From Dokdonella_A sp035760865 (GTDB lineage Bacteria > Pseudomonadota > Gammaproteobacteria > Xanthomonadales > Rhodanobacteraceae), in contig DASTSE010000212.1 in assembly GCA_035760865.1 (NCBI GenBank), forward strand, positions 1 through 7,135: a stretch of DNA of 7,135 bases, written 5' to 3'. Every line of letters begins with the position of its first letter. Position 1 is the stretch's first letter. Below are positions 1 to 6,706 of this stretch, piece by piece. Below the pieces are notes generated by a model. That model did no database searches. It was not told where the DNA came from and saw only the letters and a program-made list of their open reading frames with translations. The position numbers and the translations under genes are program-made.

Positions 1-1983
1 CTCGATACGCGCGCGACGGCGATGGACGACAGCGCGGCGCTGCTGTTCCTCGAACCGTCCGCACTCGCGCCGCTCGCCGCGCTGCAGCGCGCACGCCTGC
101 TGCGGCGGCTCGACGGTCTCGCGCTCGACCTGCGCCCCGCATGGCCGTCGCGCGCGCTCGCCGCGACCGCCGCGCTCTCGGCGATCGTGCTCGGTGGCGC
201 CTTCTTCGTTTCGACATCGCGCCGCGGCGAGGACGCGCGTCCGGGCGTCGAAGCCGCGCGCGGCCGGGTCGACGCGACGCGCTTGACGGGCACGCAGCTC
301 ACGATCGTGCCGCCGGCCTACACGCGCCTGGCCGAGCGCCGCGAAGCGACGCTCGACGCGAAGGCGCCGCAGGATTCGAGCCTGCGCTGGCGACTGCGCT
401 TCGCGCCGCAACCTGCGACGGCGTCGCTCGTGTTCCACGACGGTCGCCGCGTCGAGCTGGTTCGCGACGGCGACGACTGGCGCGGCGAAACCACGCTCGC
501 GTCGTCGATGCTGTACCGCGTCGTCCCCGCCGGGGCGGCGCCGCTCGCCGACGATCGCCTGCATCGCGTCGACGCGATCGCCGATGCGGCGCCGGAGATT
601 CGCGTGCTCGCGCCCGAGCGAACGCTCACGCTCGCCGATGCGGAGCAGGCCACGTGGCCGCTCGCATTCGAAGTGCGCGACGACTACGGCATCGCGCACG
701 CCGAACTCGTCGTCACCCATGCGCAGGGCAGCGGCGAGAACATCGCGTTCCAGGAGCAGACGATCGCGCTGGCGGGGGAAGCTGCGGAAGGCACCCTCGC
801 CCCACCGTCTGCCGGGCAGACGGTCCCTACCTCTCCAGCGGTGCGGGAGAGGGACGGTGGTGGGCCGCGCGCGGTGCTGCGATATGCCCATACGCTCGAT
901 CTGGCGGCCCTCGGTTTTTCGAAGGGCGACGACGTCATCGCGAAGATCGTCGTCACGGACGACCGCGTGCCGAAGCCGAACGTCTCGCGCAGCCCGAGCC
1001 TGATCCTGCGCTGGCCCGCCGATCCATCGAAGGACAGCGCCGGCCTCGAAGGCATCGTGCAGAAGACGATGCCGGCCTATTTCCGCAGCCAGCGCCAGAT
1101 CATCATCGATACCGAAGCGCTGCTCGCCGAGCAGCCGCGGCCCGAAGAGGCGAAGTTCCTCGCGCGCTCGGACGCGATCGGCGTCGACCAGAAGCTGCTG
1201 CGCCTGCGCTACGGCCAGTTCCTCGGCGAAGAGTCGGAAGGCAACGCGGAACACGCGCCCGAGGGCGCGGACGCCGCTGCCGACACGCAGGCCGGTGCGC
1301 TCGCGGCCGTCCACGCCGCGCACGAGCACGCGGCGCCGGATGCGCCGGCGCGGTTCGGCGATGCCGGCGACGTCGTCGCCGAGTACGGTCACGTGCACGA
1401 CATCGCCGAGGCGGCGACGCTGCTCGACCCCGATACGCGCGCGACGCTGAAGGCCGCACTCGGCGAGATGTGGCAGGCCGAACTGCACCTGCGCCAGGGT
1501 GCGCCCGCACAGGCGTTGCCGTACGAGCAGCGCGCGCTCGACGGCATCAAGCAGGTGCAGCAGGCGACGCGCATCTACCTCGCGCGCGTCGGTCTCGAAC
1601 TGCCCGTGCCCGACGAGGCGCGCCGGCTCAGCGGCGAGCGCAAGGACCTCGTCGACCGCAACGGTTCGCTGTCGCGCGCCGCCGGGGACGACCCGCCGCT
1701 CGTCGCGCTGTGGCGGGACCTCGATCGCGGCGATGCGCCCGACGTGCAGGCCGCGCAGCGCGCAATAGCCGCGCGCGGCGATACCCCCGAGGTGCTCGCC
1801 GCGCTCGCGGCACTCGATCGCGTGCGCAGCGACGCGCACTGCGACGACTGCCGACGCGAGCTGCGCGCGGCGCTGTGGCCGCTGCTGCCGCCGTCGCCGG
1901 CCGCGCCGGCGACGCGCACGGTTCCCGACGCGGCCGCGCGCGCCTACCTCGACGCGCTCGCCGCGCCGGAGGCCGCGCGATGA
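1..1983 (+). CDS. DUF4175-like membrane-anchored protein, 5'-truncated by window edge
   Basis: The reading frame is open from base 1 and ends at TGA 1981-1983, giving 660 residues here. The start is probably upstream: the first in-window ATG (base 22) has no good ribosome-binding site and lies in what looks like continuing protein. Counting from that ATG, residues 45-65 form a hydrophobic membrane segment. A long extracytoplasmic-looking part follows, with the motifs PEIRVLAPERTLTL and VRDDYGIAHAELVV, then DDRVPKPN and SLILRWP. Next come charged helical regions (YFRSQRQIIIDTEALL, KLLRLRYGQFLGEE), a His/Ala-rich stretch near bases 1240-1410, and a helix-rich end with a CxxC pair (C607, C610). 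This pattern resembles DUF4175 proteins of proteobacterial MoxR/DUF58/DUF4159 clusters; their biochemical role is unknown, and an envelope role is inferred. The gene is coupled to the next one by ATGA. Codons for residues about 258-281 are atypical (see the repeat at 793-864). The family call is from memory of motifs, not a search. Confidence 0.8.
   Translation, partial: LDTRATAMDDSAALLFLEPSALAPLAALQRARLLRRLDGLALDLRPAWPSRALAATAALSAIVLGGAFFVSTSRRGEDARPGVEAARGRVDATRLTGTQLTIVPPAYTRLAERREATLDAKAPQDSSLRWRLRFAPQPATASLVFHDGRRVELVRDGDDWRGETTLASSMLYRVVPAGAAPLADDRLHRVDAIADAAPEIRVLAPERTLTLADAEQATWPLAFEVRDDYGIAHAELVVTHAQGSGENIAFQEQTIALAGEAAEGTLAPPSAGQTVPTSPAVRERDGGGPRAVLRYAHTLDLAALGFSKGDDVIAKIVVTDDRVPKPNVSRSPSLILRWPADPSKDSAGLEGIVQKTMPAYFRSQRQIIIDTEALLAEQPRPEEAKFLARSDAIGVDQKLLRLRYGQFLGEESEGNAEHAPEGADAAADTQAGALAAVHAAHEHAAPDAPARFGDAGDVVAEYGHVHDIAEAATLLDPDTRATLKAALGEMWQAELHLRQGAPAQALPYEQRALDGIKQVQQATRIYLARVGLELPVPDEARRLSGERKDLVDRNGSLSRAAGDDPPLVALWRDLDRGDAPDVQAAQRAIAARGDTPEVLAALAALDRVRSDAHCDDCRRELRAALWPLLPPSPAAPATRTVPDAAARAYLDALAAPEAAR
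793..864. repeat. Nested palindromic element inside the DUF4175-like gene
   Basis: Three inverted repeats are nested here. An outer 8-bp pair (ccaccgtc 802-809, gacggtgg 853-860) encloses a perfect 10-bp pair with a 1-base spacer (804-813 and 815-824) and a 6-bp pair (ctctcc 831-836, ggagag 846-851). The block is in frame and encodes about 24 residues, from TLAPPSAG to RERDGGG, rich in Pro, Ser, Thr and Gly. Its codons (TCT, CCA, CCT, AGG, GGT, GGG) are rarely used in the rest of the gene. The ctctcc...ggagag core resembles dispersed intergenic repeats I recall from Xanthomonadaceae genomes. That family link and the exact borders are inference; the palindromes themselves are seen directly. 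Confidence 0.65.
1968..1972 (+). promoter_or_regulatory. Ribosome binding site for the downstream membrane protein
   Basis: GGAGG lies 7 bases before the ATG at 1980, inside the last codons of the upstream gene. With the ATGA overlap it fixes the start of the second gene and points to translational coupling. Confidence 0.85.
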
Positions 1984-3728
1984 ATGCGATCGGCGTCGCC
2001 GCGTTCCTGCTCGTCGCGGCCACCGCCTTCGGCGTCTGGCGCACGGTGCGCGATGCGCGCGCGCGTCGCGGCGTGCGCATCGCATTGCAGTTCGCGGCGG
2101 CGCTCGCGCTCTGGCTCTGCCTCGATCCGCCCGTGACGCACGAGGCGCATCGAGGCGGCGAACTCGTCGTGCTGACGCCGGGCGCGACGCTGGCCCAGCT
2201 CGCCGCCCTCGGACGCGGCGACGACGTCGTCGCGCTGCCCGGAGTGGAAGCGCCGCGTGCGATCGAGCGCGTTCCGGACCTCGCCGCGGCGCTGCGCCGG
2301 CACGCGGACGCGACGCGCCTGCGCGTCGTCGGCGGCGGCCTGCCCGCGCGCGATCGCGACGCCGCGCGCGGCCGCGTCGCCGCTTTCGACGCAGCGCCGC
2401 TGCCGCGCGGCATCGTCGCGCTCGACGCCCCGCGCGATGCGCTCGCGGGCCACGTGGTGCGCATCGATGGTCGTGTCGAAGGCGCGCCCGGCGCGCGCAT
2501 CGACGTGCTCGATCCGGCCGGTGCGGTGGTCGCGAGCGCGCTCGCCGATGCGCAGGGCGCGTTCTCGCTCGCGGCGCAGGCGCGAGTGGCCGGCAGCCTG
2601 TCGCTGCGCCTGCGCGCGAGCGAGGCGAGCGGGAACCGCATCGACGACGTCGAGGTGCCCGTGTCCGTGCGCGCCGGCGATCCGCTCGCGCTGCTCGTGC
2701 TCGCCGGCGCCCCCGACGCGGAGCTCAAGTACCTGCGGCGGTGGGCCGTCGACGCCGGCGTGCGCCTCGACAGTCGCGTCGCGCTCAGCGACGGTGTCGC
2801 GCTCGTCGAAGGCGGCGCCGCGCTCGATGCGACGACGCTCGCGGCGACCGACGTCGTGCTCGTCGACGAGCGCGCCTGGGCTGCGCTCGGCGCGGCGTCG
2901 AAGGCGGCGCTGCTCCGCGCGGTCGACGACGGTCTCGGCCTGCTGCTGCGCGCGACCGGTCCGTTGCCGGCCGACGTCGCGCGCGACTGGGCCGAGCTTG
3001 GTTTCGACGTGCGCGCGAGCGCGCAGGTGCCGGCCGCGGTCGCGCTCGAGAGTGAATCCGGCAGCGCCGGCTCGAGACTCGCGCTCGCGCGGCGCCCGAT
3101 CGACGTCCACGCGAGCGACGCGGCCCCGCTGCTGCGCGCGAACGACGGCGCGTCGGTCGCCGCCTGGCGCGTGCAAGGGCGCGGTCGCGTCGGCCTCTGG
3201 TGGCTCGACGATGCGTTCCGCCTCGCGCTCGCGGGCGAGCGCGCGCGCTACGGCAGTCTCTGGAGCGATGCGTTCGCGACGCTCGCGCGCGCGCGCGCGA
3301 GCGCATCGCCGCGCCTGCCGCGCGAGGCGCGCGGCGACGAACGCGCGGTGTTCTGCGGTGTCTCCCCCGACGCGGCGGTCGAGTCGCCGTCCGGCCGCCG
3401 TACGCCGTTGGCGGTCGTCGACGAGGCGGGTGAGCGCTGCGCGGCGTACTGGCCGGCGGAAGCGGGCTGGCACGCGCTCGTCGAAGGCGACCGCCGGCGC
3501 GCGTTCCACGTGCGTGCGCGCGACGAGGCTGCCGCACTCGCCGCCGCCGCGGCCCGCGACGCGACGCGCGCGCTCGTCGGGCCGCGCGACGACGCAGCGA
3601 TGGATATGCGTGCCGTCGCTCTGCCGCGCTGGCCGTTCTTCCTCGCCTGGCTCGCGCTCGTCGCGGCGCTCTGGCTGGTCGAGCGTGCCGTGCGTGCGGA
3701 AGCGACCGCGGCCGGTTCGAGCGCGTGA
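1980..3728 (+). CDS. BatA-neighbourhood membrane protein with carboxypeptidase-regulatory-like and GATase1-like domains
   Basis: This is a 582-residue protein. The start is set by ATGA overlap with the preceding stop and by GGAGG 7 bases upstream. Residues about 4-20 and 33-49 are two hydrophobic membrane segments separated by an Arg-rich loop. Residues about 155-230 look like a small beta-sandwich (RIDGRVEGAPGARIDVLDPA, then DAQGAFSLAA), as in carboxypeptidase-regulatory-like repeats. From about 235 the sequence LALLVLAGAPDAELKYLRRW, followed by DVVLVDERAW and GLGLLLRATGPLP, resembles the class I glutamine amidotransferase-like domain found in large BatA-type membrane proteins. I see no catalytic cysteine nucleophile in it. 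Residues about 551-571 form a C-terminal membrane helix, so the bulk is probably periplasmic. Together with the DUF4175-like gene it closes a presumed MoxR/DUF58 operon. Its function is unknown; a scaffold or envelope-stress role is a guess. The adjacent 3' gene is convergent. Confidence 0.8.
   Translation: MNAIGVAAFLLVAATAFGVWRTVRDARARRGVRIALQFAAALALWLCLDPPVTHEAHRGGELVVLTPGATLAQLAALGRGDDVVALPGVEAPRAIERVPDLAAALRRHADATRLRVVGGGLPARDRDAARGRVAAFDAAPLPRGIVALDAPRDALAGHVVRIDGRVEGAPGARIDVLDPAGAVVASALADAQGAFSLAAQARVAGSLSLRLRASEASGNRIDDVEVPVSVRAGDPLALLVLAGAPDAELKYLRRWAVDAGVRLDSRVALSDGVALVEGGAALDATTLAATDVVLVDERAWAALGAASKAALLRAVDDGLGLLLRATGPLPADVARDWAELGFDVRASAQVPAAVALESESGSAGSRLALARRPIDVHASDAAPLLRANDGASVAAWRVQGRGRVGLWWLDDAFRLALAGERARYGSLWSDAFATLARARASASPRLPREARGDERAVFCGVSPDAAVESPSGRRTPLAVVDEAGERCAAYWPAEAGWHALVEGDRRRAFHVRARDEAAALAAAAARDATRALVGPRDDAAMDMRAVALPRWPFFLAWLALVAALWLVERAVRAEATAAGSSA
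3280..3303. repeat. 24-bp perfect palindrome with a (CG)8 core
   Basis: Bases 3280-3291 are the exact reverse complement of 3292-3303. The central 16 bases (3284-3299) are an uninterrupted CG dinucleotide run. It is inside the membrane-protein gene and encodes Ala/Arg/Ser-rich residues. Alternating CG of this length can adopt Z-DNA or cruciform structure, but in such GC-rich coding DNA it may be chance. Confidence 0.6.
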
Positions 3729-3738
3729 ACGCGCGGCG

Positions 3739-4419
3739 TCACGCGCGGCGCGCGTACGCGTACGCGCCGCCGCGTTCGAGCGCGCGGCGGTACGCCGGCC
3801 GCGCGTGGATGCGTTCGAGCCAGTGCCACAGGCGCGGACGCGACCCGTCGAGGCCTGCGCGTTCGGCCGCCGCTTCGACCGGAAAGCTCATCTGGACGTC
3901 GGCGGCACCGAACGCATCGCCGGTGAACCACTCGCGTTCGGCGAGCTCACGTTCCATGTAGTCGAGATGCAGCGCGAGCTGCGGATCGACGAAGCCGCGC
4001 CGCACCTTGGCGACGATGCCGCGGGCGATCGGCCGGGCGAAGAACGGCATCTTCGCGCGCTCGATACGATCGAGCACGAGCTTGAGCAGCAACGGCGGCA
4101 TCGCCGAGCCCTCGGCGTAGTGCATCCAGTAGCGATAGCGCAACCAGTCGGCCGAATCGCGCGCGGGCACGAGCGTGGTCGCGCCGTAGCGCTCGGCGAG
4201 GTATTCGACGATCGCGCCCGATTCGGCGAGCACGCGCCCGTCGTCGACGACGACCGGCGCCTTGCCGAGCGGATGGACGCGGCGCAGCGCCTCGGGCGCG
4301 AGCAGCGTACGCGGGTCGCGCTGGTAGGGCACGATCCCGTACGGCAGCCCGAGTTCCTCGAGCAGCCAAAGCACGCGCTGCGAGCGCGAGTCGTTGAGGT
4401 GATGGACGACGATCGCCAT
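3739..4419 (-). CDS. Glutathione S-transferase, GTT1-like
   Basis: This is a 226-residue soluble protein, the usual length for cytosolic GSTs. It would conjugate glutathione to electrophiles or reduce peroxides; the substrate cannot be told from sequence. Residues 1-80 are the thioredoxin-fold N-terminal domain. The segment HLNDSRSQRVLWLLEELGLPY carries candidate catalytic Ser11/Ser13 near the N-terminus. HPLGKAPVV supplies the cis-proline (Pro55), and AESGAIVEYL supplies Glu66-Ser67 for the glutamyl part of glutathione. Residues about 90-215 are the all-helical C-terminal domain. The RDP-T-LAPEALRRVHPLGK pattern is typical of the GTT1-like subgroup. The start is the ATG at 4419 (MAIVVHHL), where the fold begins; an in-frame extension to 4509 is Arg-rich and rejected. 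No clear Shine-Dalgarno is visible. It is convergent with the membrane protein (10 bp apart) and divergent from the MBL gene. Confidence 0.93.
   Translation of the reverse strand: MAIVVHHLNDSRSQRVLWLLEELGLPYGIVPYQRDPRTLLAPEALRRVHPLGKAPVVVDDGRVLAESGAIVEYLAERYGATTLVPARDSADWLRYRYWMHYAEGSAMPPLLLKLVLDRIERAKMPFFARPIARGIVAKVRRGFVDPQLALHLDYMERELAEREWFTGDAFGAADVQMSFPVEAAAERAGLDGSRPRLWHWLERIHARPAYRRALERGGAYAYARRA
3745..3770. terminator. Possible bidirectional hairpin between convergent genes
   Basis: Perfect 8-bp arms (gcggcgcg 3745-3752, cgcgccgc 3763-3770) flank a 10-base loop that is itself partly palindromic. It lies just past the stop of the + strand membrane protein and inside the last codons of the GST. 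No T tract follows on either side, so intrinsic termination is doubtful. The position between convergent genes is the main argument for it. Confidence 0.25.
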
Positions 4420-4592
4420 GCGACGGTACCCGCGCCGTGGTGGACGGCGGATGGTACGTCGCCGCGAAGTCGCCGGCATCCGGCCCGCCGAAGCCACGCT
4501 CCGCCGCAAAGCCGCGCTGCCCGGGACGAACGGCAGGGGTCGCGCCGCGCATCGCGTGCGAAGCTCGCCGCCACCTGCCGGAGGGTACGCCG
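4420..4592. promoter_or_regulatory. Divergent intergenic region between GST and MBL genes
   Basis: These 173 bp separate the starts of the two divergent genes and must hold both promoters unless one is read from further away. I find no convincing -35/-10 pair and no strong inverted repeat. The only clear signal is the MBL ribosome-binding site at its right end. Confidence 0.4.
4580..4585 (+). promoter_or_regulatory. Ribosome binding site for the MBL-fold protein
   Basis: GGAGGG ends 7 bases before the ATG at 4593. It selects that start over the ATG at 4437, which would put 52 low-complexity residues before the signal peptide. Confidence 0.85.
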
Positions 4593-5552
4593 ATGCTACG
4601 CTGGATCGTGTCCTGCCTGGTCGCCGCCGGCCTCGCGACGACCGCCGCCGCGGCCGAGGACCTCGCGCCGGGCGTGCGGCTGCTGCCGGGCCGTTTCGTC
4701 GCGGGCGAACAGCCCGACGGCAACACCGTCGTGTTCGACGGCGCGGGCGGCCTCATCGTGTTCGACAGCGGTCGCCACGCGGCGCATGCCGATGCGATCG
4801 TCGACTACGCCCATGCGCGCGACCTGCCGATCGTCGCGATCTTCAACAGCCATTGGCACCTCGACCACGTCGGCGGCAACGCGCGCCTGCGCAAGGCGTA
4901 TCCCGATGCCCGCGTCCACGCGAGCGGCGCGATCGAGGACGCGATGCACGGCTTCCTCGCGAAGTACCGCGCGCAGATCGAGCAGATCCTCGCCCGCCCC
5001 GACGGCGACGCGACGCAGAAGGCGGCGCTGCGCGACGAACTCGCCCTCATCGACGCCGGTCCGGCACTGTATCCGGACGAGCGCATCACGCAGGGCGCCG
5101 TGCGGACGATCGCCGGTCGCCGCCTGCAGGTCGGCCTCGAGACGCGCGCCGTGACCGCGGGCGACGTCTGGCTGTTCGACCCGGCGACGCGCACGCTCGC
5201 GGCGGGCGATCTCGTGACCCTGCCGGCGCCGTTGTTCGACACCGCGTGCCCCGCGCGCTGGCGGACGTCGCTCGGCCATCTCGCGAAGATCGACTTCGCG
5301 CGCCTCGTGCCCGGCCATGGCATGCCGCTCTCGCGCGCACAGTTCGCGACCTGGCGCGGCGCATTCGACCACCTGCTCGCATGCGCCGCGGGCAAGACCG
5401 CCAAGGCCGCCTGCGTCGAAGGCTGGATGCGCGACGCGCGCGCGCTGATTCCCGCCTCCGACGAGAAGCTCGCGCGCGGACTGCTCGACTACTACGTCGA
5501 CAACAACCTGCGCGGCGACGCGGCGAAGACGCGCGAGCTCTGCGGCACGTGA
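4593..5552 (+). CDS. Exported metallo-beta-lactamase-fold hydrolase with incomplete zinc site
   Basis: This is a 319-residue protein with an N-terminal signal peptide (MLRWIVSCLVAAGLATTAAA, likely cleavage near residue 21 before EDLAPG), so it is probably periplasmic. The MBL core follows: IVFDSG (55-60), then SHWHLDHVGG with the HxHxDH ligands His87, His89, Asp91 and His92. Asp206 (LAAGDLV) and His242 (LVPGHG) complete the usual motif order. At the expected third ligand, normally His in an HTxGD-like motif, the sequence reads AVTAGDVW with Val187. There is no histidine between residues 120 and 228. An insert at about 113-165 (mostly helical, charged) precedes that motif. Cys219, 263, 274 and 317 could form disulfides. 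The fold covers glyoxalase II-like, lactonase and beta-lactamase-like enzymes, so the substrate is unknown. It is divergent from the GST; a shared thiol-related role would be speculation. It is convergent with the LysR gene. Confidence 0.88.
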   Translation: MLRWIVSCLVAAGLATTAAAAEDLAPGVRLLPGRFVAGEQPDGNTVVFDGAGGLIVFDSGRHAAHADAIVDYAHARDLPIVAIFNSHWHLDHVGGNARLRKAYPDARVHASGAIEDAMHGFLAKYRAQIEQILARPDGDATQKAALRDELALIDAGPALYPDERITQGAVRTIAGRRLQVGLETRAVTAGDVWLFDPATRTLAAGDLVTLPAPLFDTACPARWRTSLGHLAKIDFARLVPGHGMPLSRAQFATWRGAFDHLLACAAGKTAKAACVEGWMRDARALIPASDEKLARGLLDYYVDNNLRGDAAKTRELCGT

Positions 5553-5640
5553 CCGCCCCGGCGGCACGGACCGGCCGTACGATCGCGGCGCGGCAGGGCG
5601 GTCGAGCGCGCCGCGAGAGTCCCGCCGTGCGCAGGGTCGG

Positions 5641-5674
5641 GCGCTCGACGACGGGCGACTCGATGCGCGAGCGC
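5641..5674 (-). terminator. Weak hairpin in the convergent gap next to the LysR stop
   Basis: The 124-bp gap 5553-5676 separates the convergent MBL and LysR genes. Arms gcgctcg (5641-5647) and cgagcgc (5668-5674) pair perfectly across a 20-base loop just downstream of the LysR stop. A smaller stem, ccgcc/ggcgg (5553-5557 and 5560-5564), directly follows the MBL stop. Neither has a T tract, and the wide loop makes the first weak. I see nothing else in this gap. Confidence 0.2.
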
Positions 5675-5676
5675 GC

Positions 5677-6645
5677 TCAACGGCGCGACGACTTCGCAGG
5701 CGTTCCGCGCACGCGCTTCGCGCGCGCATCGCGCGCCGCGGGTGCGGCGCGCGGCATCGCATCGGCGGCCCCGCTGTCGCGAAACGCCGCGGCTTCCGCG
5801 TGCAGCCACTCGCGGAACGCCTGGAAGCCCTTGTGCCGGTTCGAGCGTTCGGGATAGACGAGGTAGTGCGCGTAGCGCGCCTTCATGCGTTCGGGGAACA
5901 GCACGACGAGGCGACCGCTCTCGACCAGCGGCCGCATGAGGGTCGCGCGGCCTAGCGAGACGCCCATCCCTTCGACGGTCGCGCGTTGGAGCGTATCCGA
6001 ATCGCTGAAGGTCGCGACGTAGCGTTTCGGCTCCTTGCCGCCGAAGAGTTCGAACCAGCGCGGCCACGGGTCGTCCGGGCTCAGCAGCGGCCATTCGCCG
6101 AGGTCGTCGAGCCGCGGCAGCGGGCGCCCGGCGAGCAGCGACGGGCTCGCGACCGGCGTCAGCCATTCCTCGAACAGCAGTTCCGCGCTGACGCCGTCCC
6201 AGCTGCCCGGCCCGTAGCGCAATGCGCCGTCGAAGCGGCCATCGGCGAAATCGACGCGCGCGATCGACGAGTCGAGGTTGAACTCGAAATCCGGATGCTG
6301 CGCGACGAAGCGCGGCAGGCGCGGCATCAGCCAGCTCGACGCGAGCGAGGGCAGCGCGCTGATGCTGAGCACGCAGTCGCGCCGCGCACGCAACGGCTGC
6401 AACGCCTCGTCGATCGCGTCGAGATGCGAGCCGACGCGCTGCAGCAGCATCGCGCCCTCGGCCGTCGGCTCGAGTCCGCGCGGACCGCGCACGAACAACG
6501 TCACGCCGAGCCGCCGTTCGAGCAGGCGCACCTGGTGGCTGAGCGCGCTCACGGTCAGGTGCAGCCGTTCCGCCGCGCGCGTCATGTTGCGCGCGCGCGC
6601 GGCCGTCACGAACACCTGCAGCGCATTCAGCGGAGTCCGCTCCAT
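5677..6645 (-). CDS. LysR-family transcriptional regulator, GcvA-like
   Basis: This is a 322-residue cytoplasmic DNA-binding regulator. Residues 6-63 form the winged helix-turn-helix: PLNALQVFVTAARARNMTRA, ERLHLTVSALSHQVRLLE, and LFVRGPRGLEPTAEG as the wing. Residues about 90-285 form the effector-binding domain, with SISALPSLASSWLMPRL, DFADGRFDGALRYGPGSWDG and ATVEGMGVSLGRATL. These match the GcvA-like branch of the LTTR family (RYG, GMGVSLGR). The ATG at 6645 is supported by GAGGA 9 bases upstream and by the usual N-terminus of the family. About 30 residues beyond the domain form a disordered, basic Ala/Arg/Lys-rich tail, longer than usual. It is divergent from the small ORF and the EamA transporter, the classic LTTR layout, so it probably controls them and itself. 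The effector is unknown. Confidence 0.95.
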   Translation of the reverse strand: MERTPLNALQVFVTAARARNMTRAAERLHLTVSALSHQVRLLERRLGVTLFVRGPRGLEPTAEGAMLLQRVGSHLDAIDEALQPLRARRDCVLSISALPSLASSWLMPRLPRFVAQHPDFEFNLDSSIARVDFADGRFDGALRYGPGSWDGVSAELLFEEWLTPVASPSLLAGRPLPRLDDLGEWPLLSPDDPWPRWFELFGGKEPKRYVATFSDSDTLQRATVEGMGVSLGRATLMRPLVESGRLVVLFPERMKARYAHYLVYPERSNRHKGFQAFREWLHAEAAAFRDSGAADAMPRAAPAARDARAKRVRGTPAKSSRR

Positions 6646-6662
6646 CTTGAATAATCCTCAAG
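6646..6662. promoter_or_regulatory. Candidate LysR box (T-N11-A)
   Basis: cttga (6646-6650) and tcaag (6658-6662) are exact inverted repeats with a 7-base spacer. They contain T6648-N11-A6660, the LTTR consensus. The site covers the regulator's own ribosome-binding site and abuts its start codon. If the + strand -10 at 6707-6712 is used, its centre lies near -65, the usual recognition-site position for LTTR activation. The repeat is seen; binding is inferred. Confidence 0.55.
6655..6659 (-). promoter_or_regulatory. Ribosome binding site for the LysR regulator
   Basis: On the - strand GAGGA lies 9 bases before the ATG at 6645. It is embedded in the candidate LysR box, so occupancy could affect the regulator's own expression. 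Confidence 0.7.
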
Positions 6663-6664
6663 CC

Positions 6665-6673
6665 TGATTATCA
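6665..6673. promoter_or_regulatory. Second palindrome overlapping a LysR-gene -10 element
   Basis: tgattatca is an inverted repeat (tgat/atca around one base). Its arm gattatcaa (6666-6674) is also an imperfect inverted partner of ttgaataatc (6647-6656), differing by one inserted base. On the - strand bases 6672-6667 read GATAAT, five of six matches to TATAAT, about the right distance from the regulator start for a short leader. No good -35 is visible. It may be the activation or auto-repression half-site. Confidence 0.4.
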
Positions 6674-6706
6674 AACATGTCGCTACTGCGGCGCGCGGGA
6701 TCGGCC

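Noticed and set aside
141..1979. Upstream in-frame extension of the second + strand gene as one very long ORF
   Set aside because: The extension is an Arg/Ala-rich shadow of the DUF4175-like gene. GGAGG at 1968 and the ATGA overlap place the true start at 1980.
1944..3509. 521-codon - strand ORF opposite the membrane protein
   Set aside because: Its Arg/Glu-rich composition mirrors the + strand codon pattern. No domain and no ribosome-binding site are visible.
4420..4509. N-terminal extension of the GST to 4509
   Set aside because: The added 30 residues are Arg/Pro-rich and precede the natural beginning of the thioredoxin fold at MAIVVHHL.
4437..4592. N-terminal extension of the MBL protein from the ATG at 4437
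   Set aside because: It would bury the signal peptide behind 52 low-complexity residues. The strong GGAGGG precedes 4593 instead.
4605..4616. Lipobox-like IVSC in the MBL signal peptide
   Set aside because: Cys8 is too close to the N-terminus to leave a hydrophobic core. A conventional signal peptidase I site near residue 21 fits better.
2257..5154. 965-codon + strand ORF spanning several genes
   Set aside because: It is a low-complexity Arg/Ser/Ala frame running across the membrane-protein gene, the GST antisense and the MBL gene. It is an artefact of high GC with few stop codons.
5492..6661. 389-codon - strand ORF overlapping the LysR gene in another frame
   Set aside because: It is a shadow of the clearly recognisable LysR coding frame, with Arg/Ala-rich composition.
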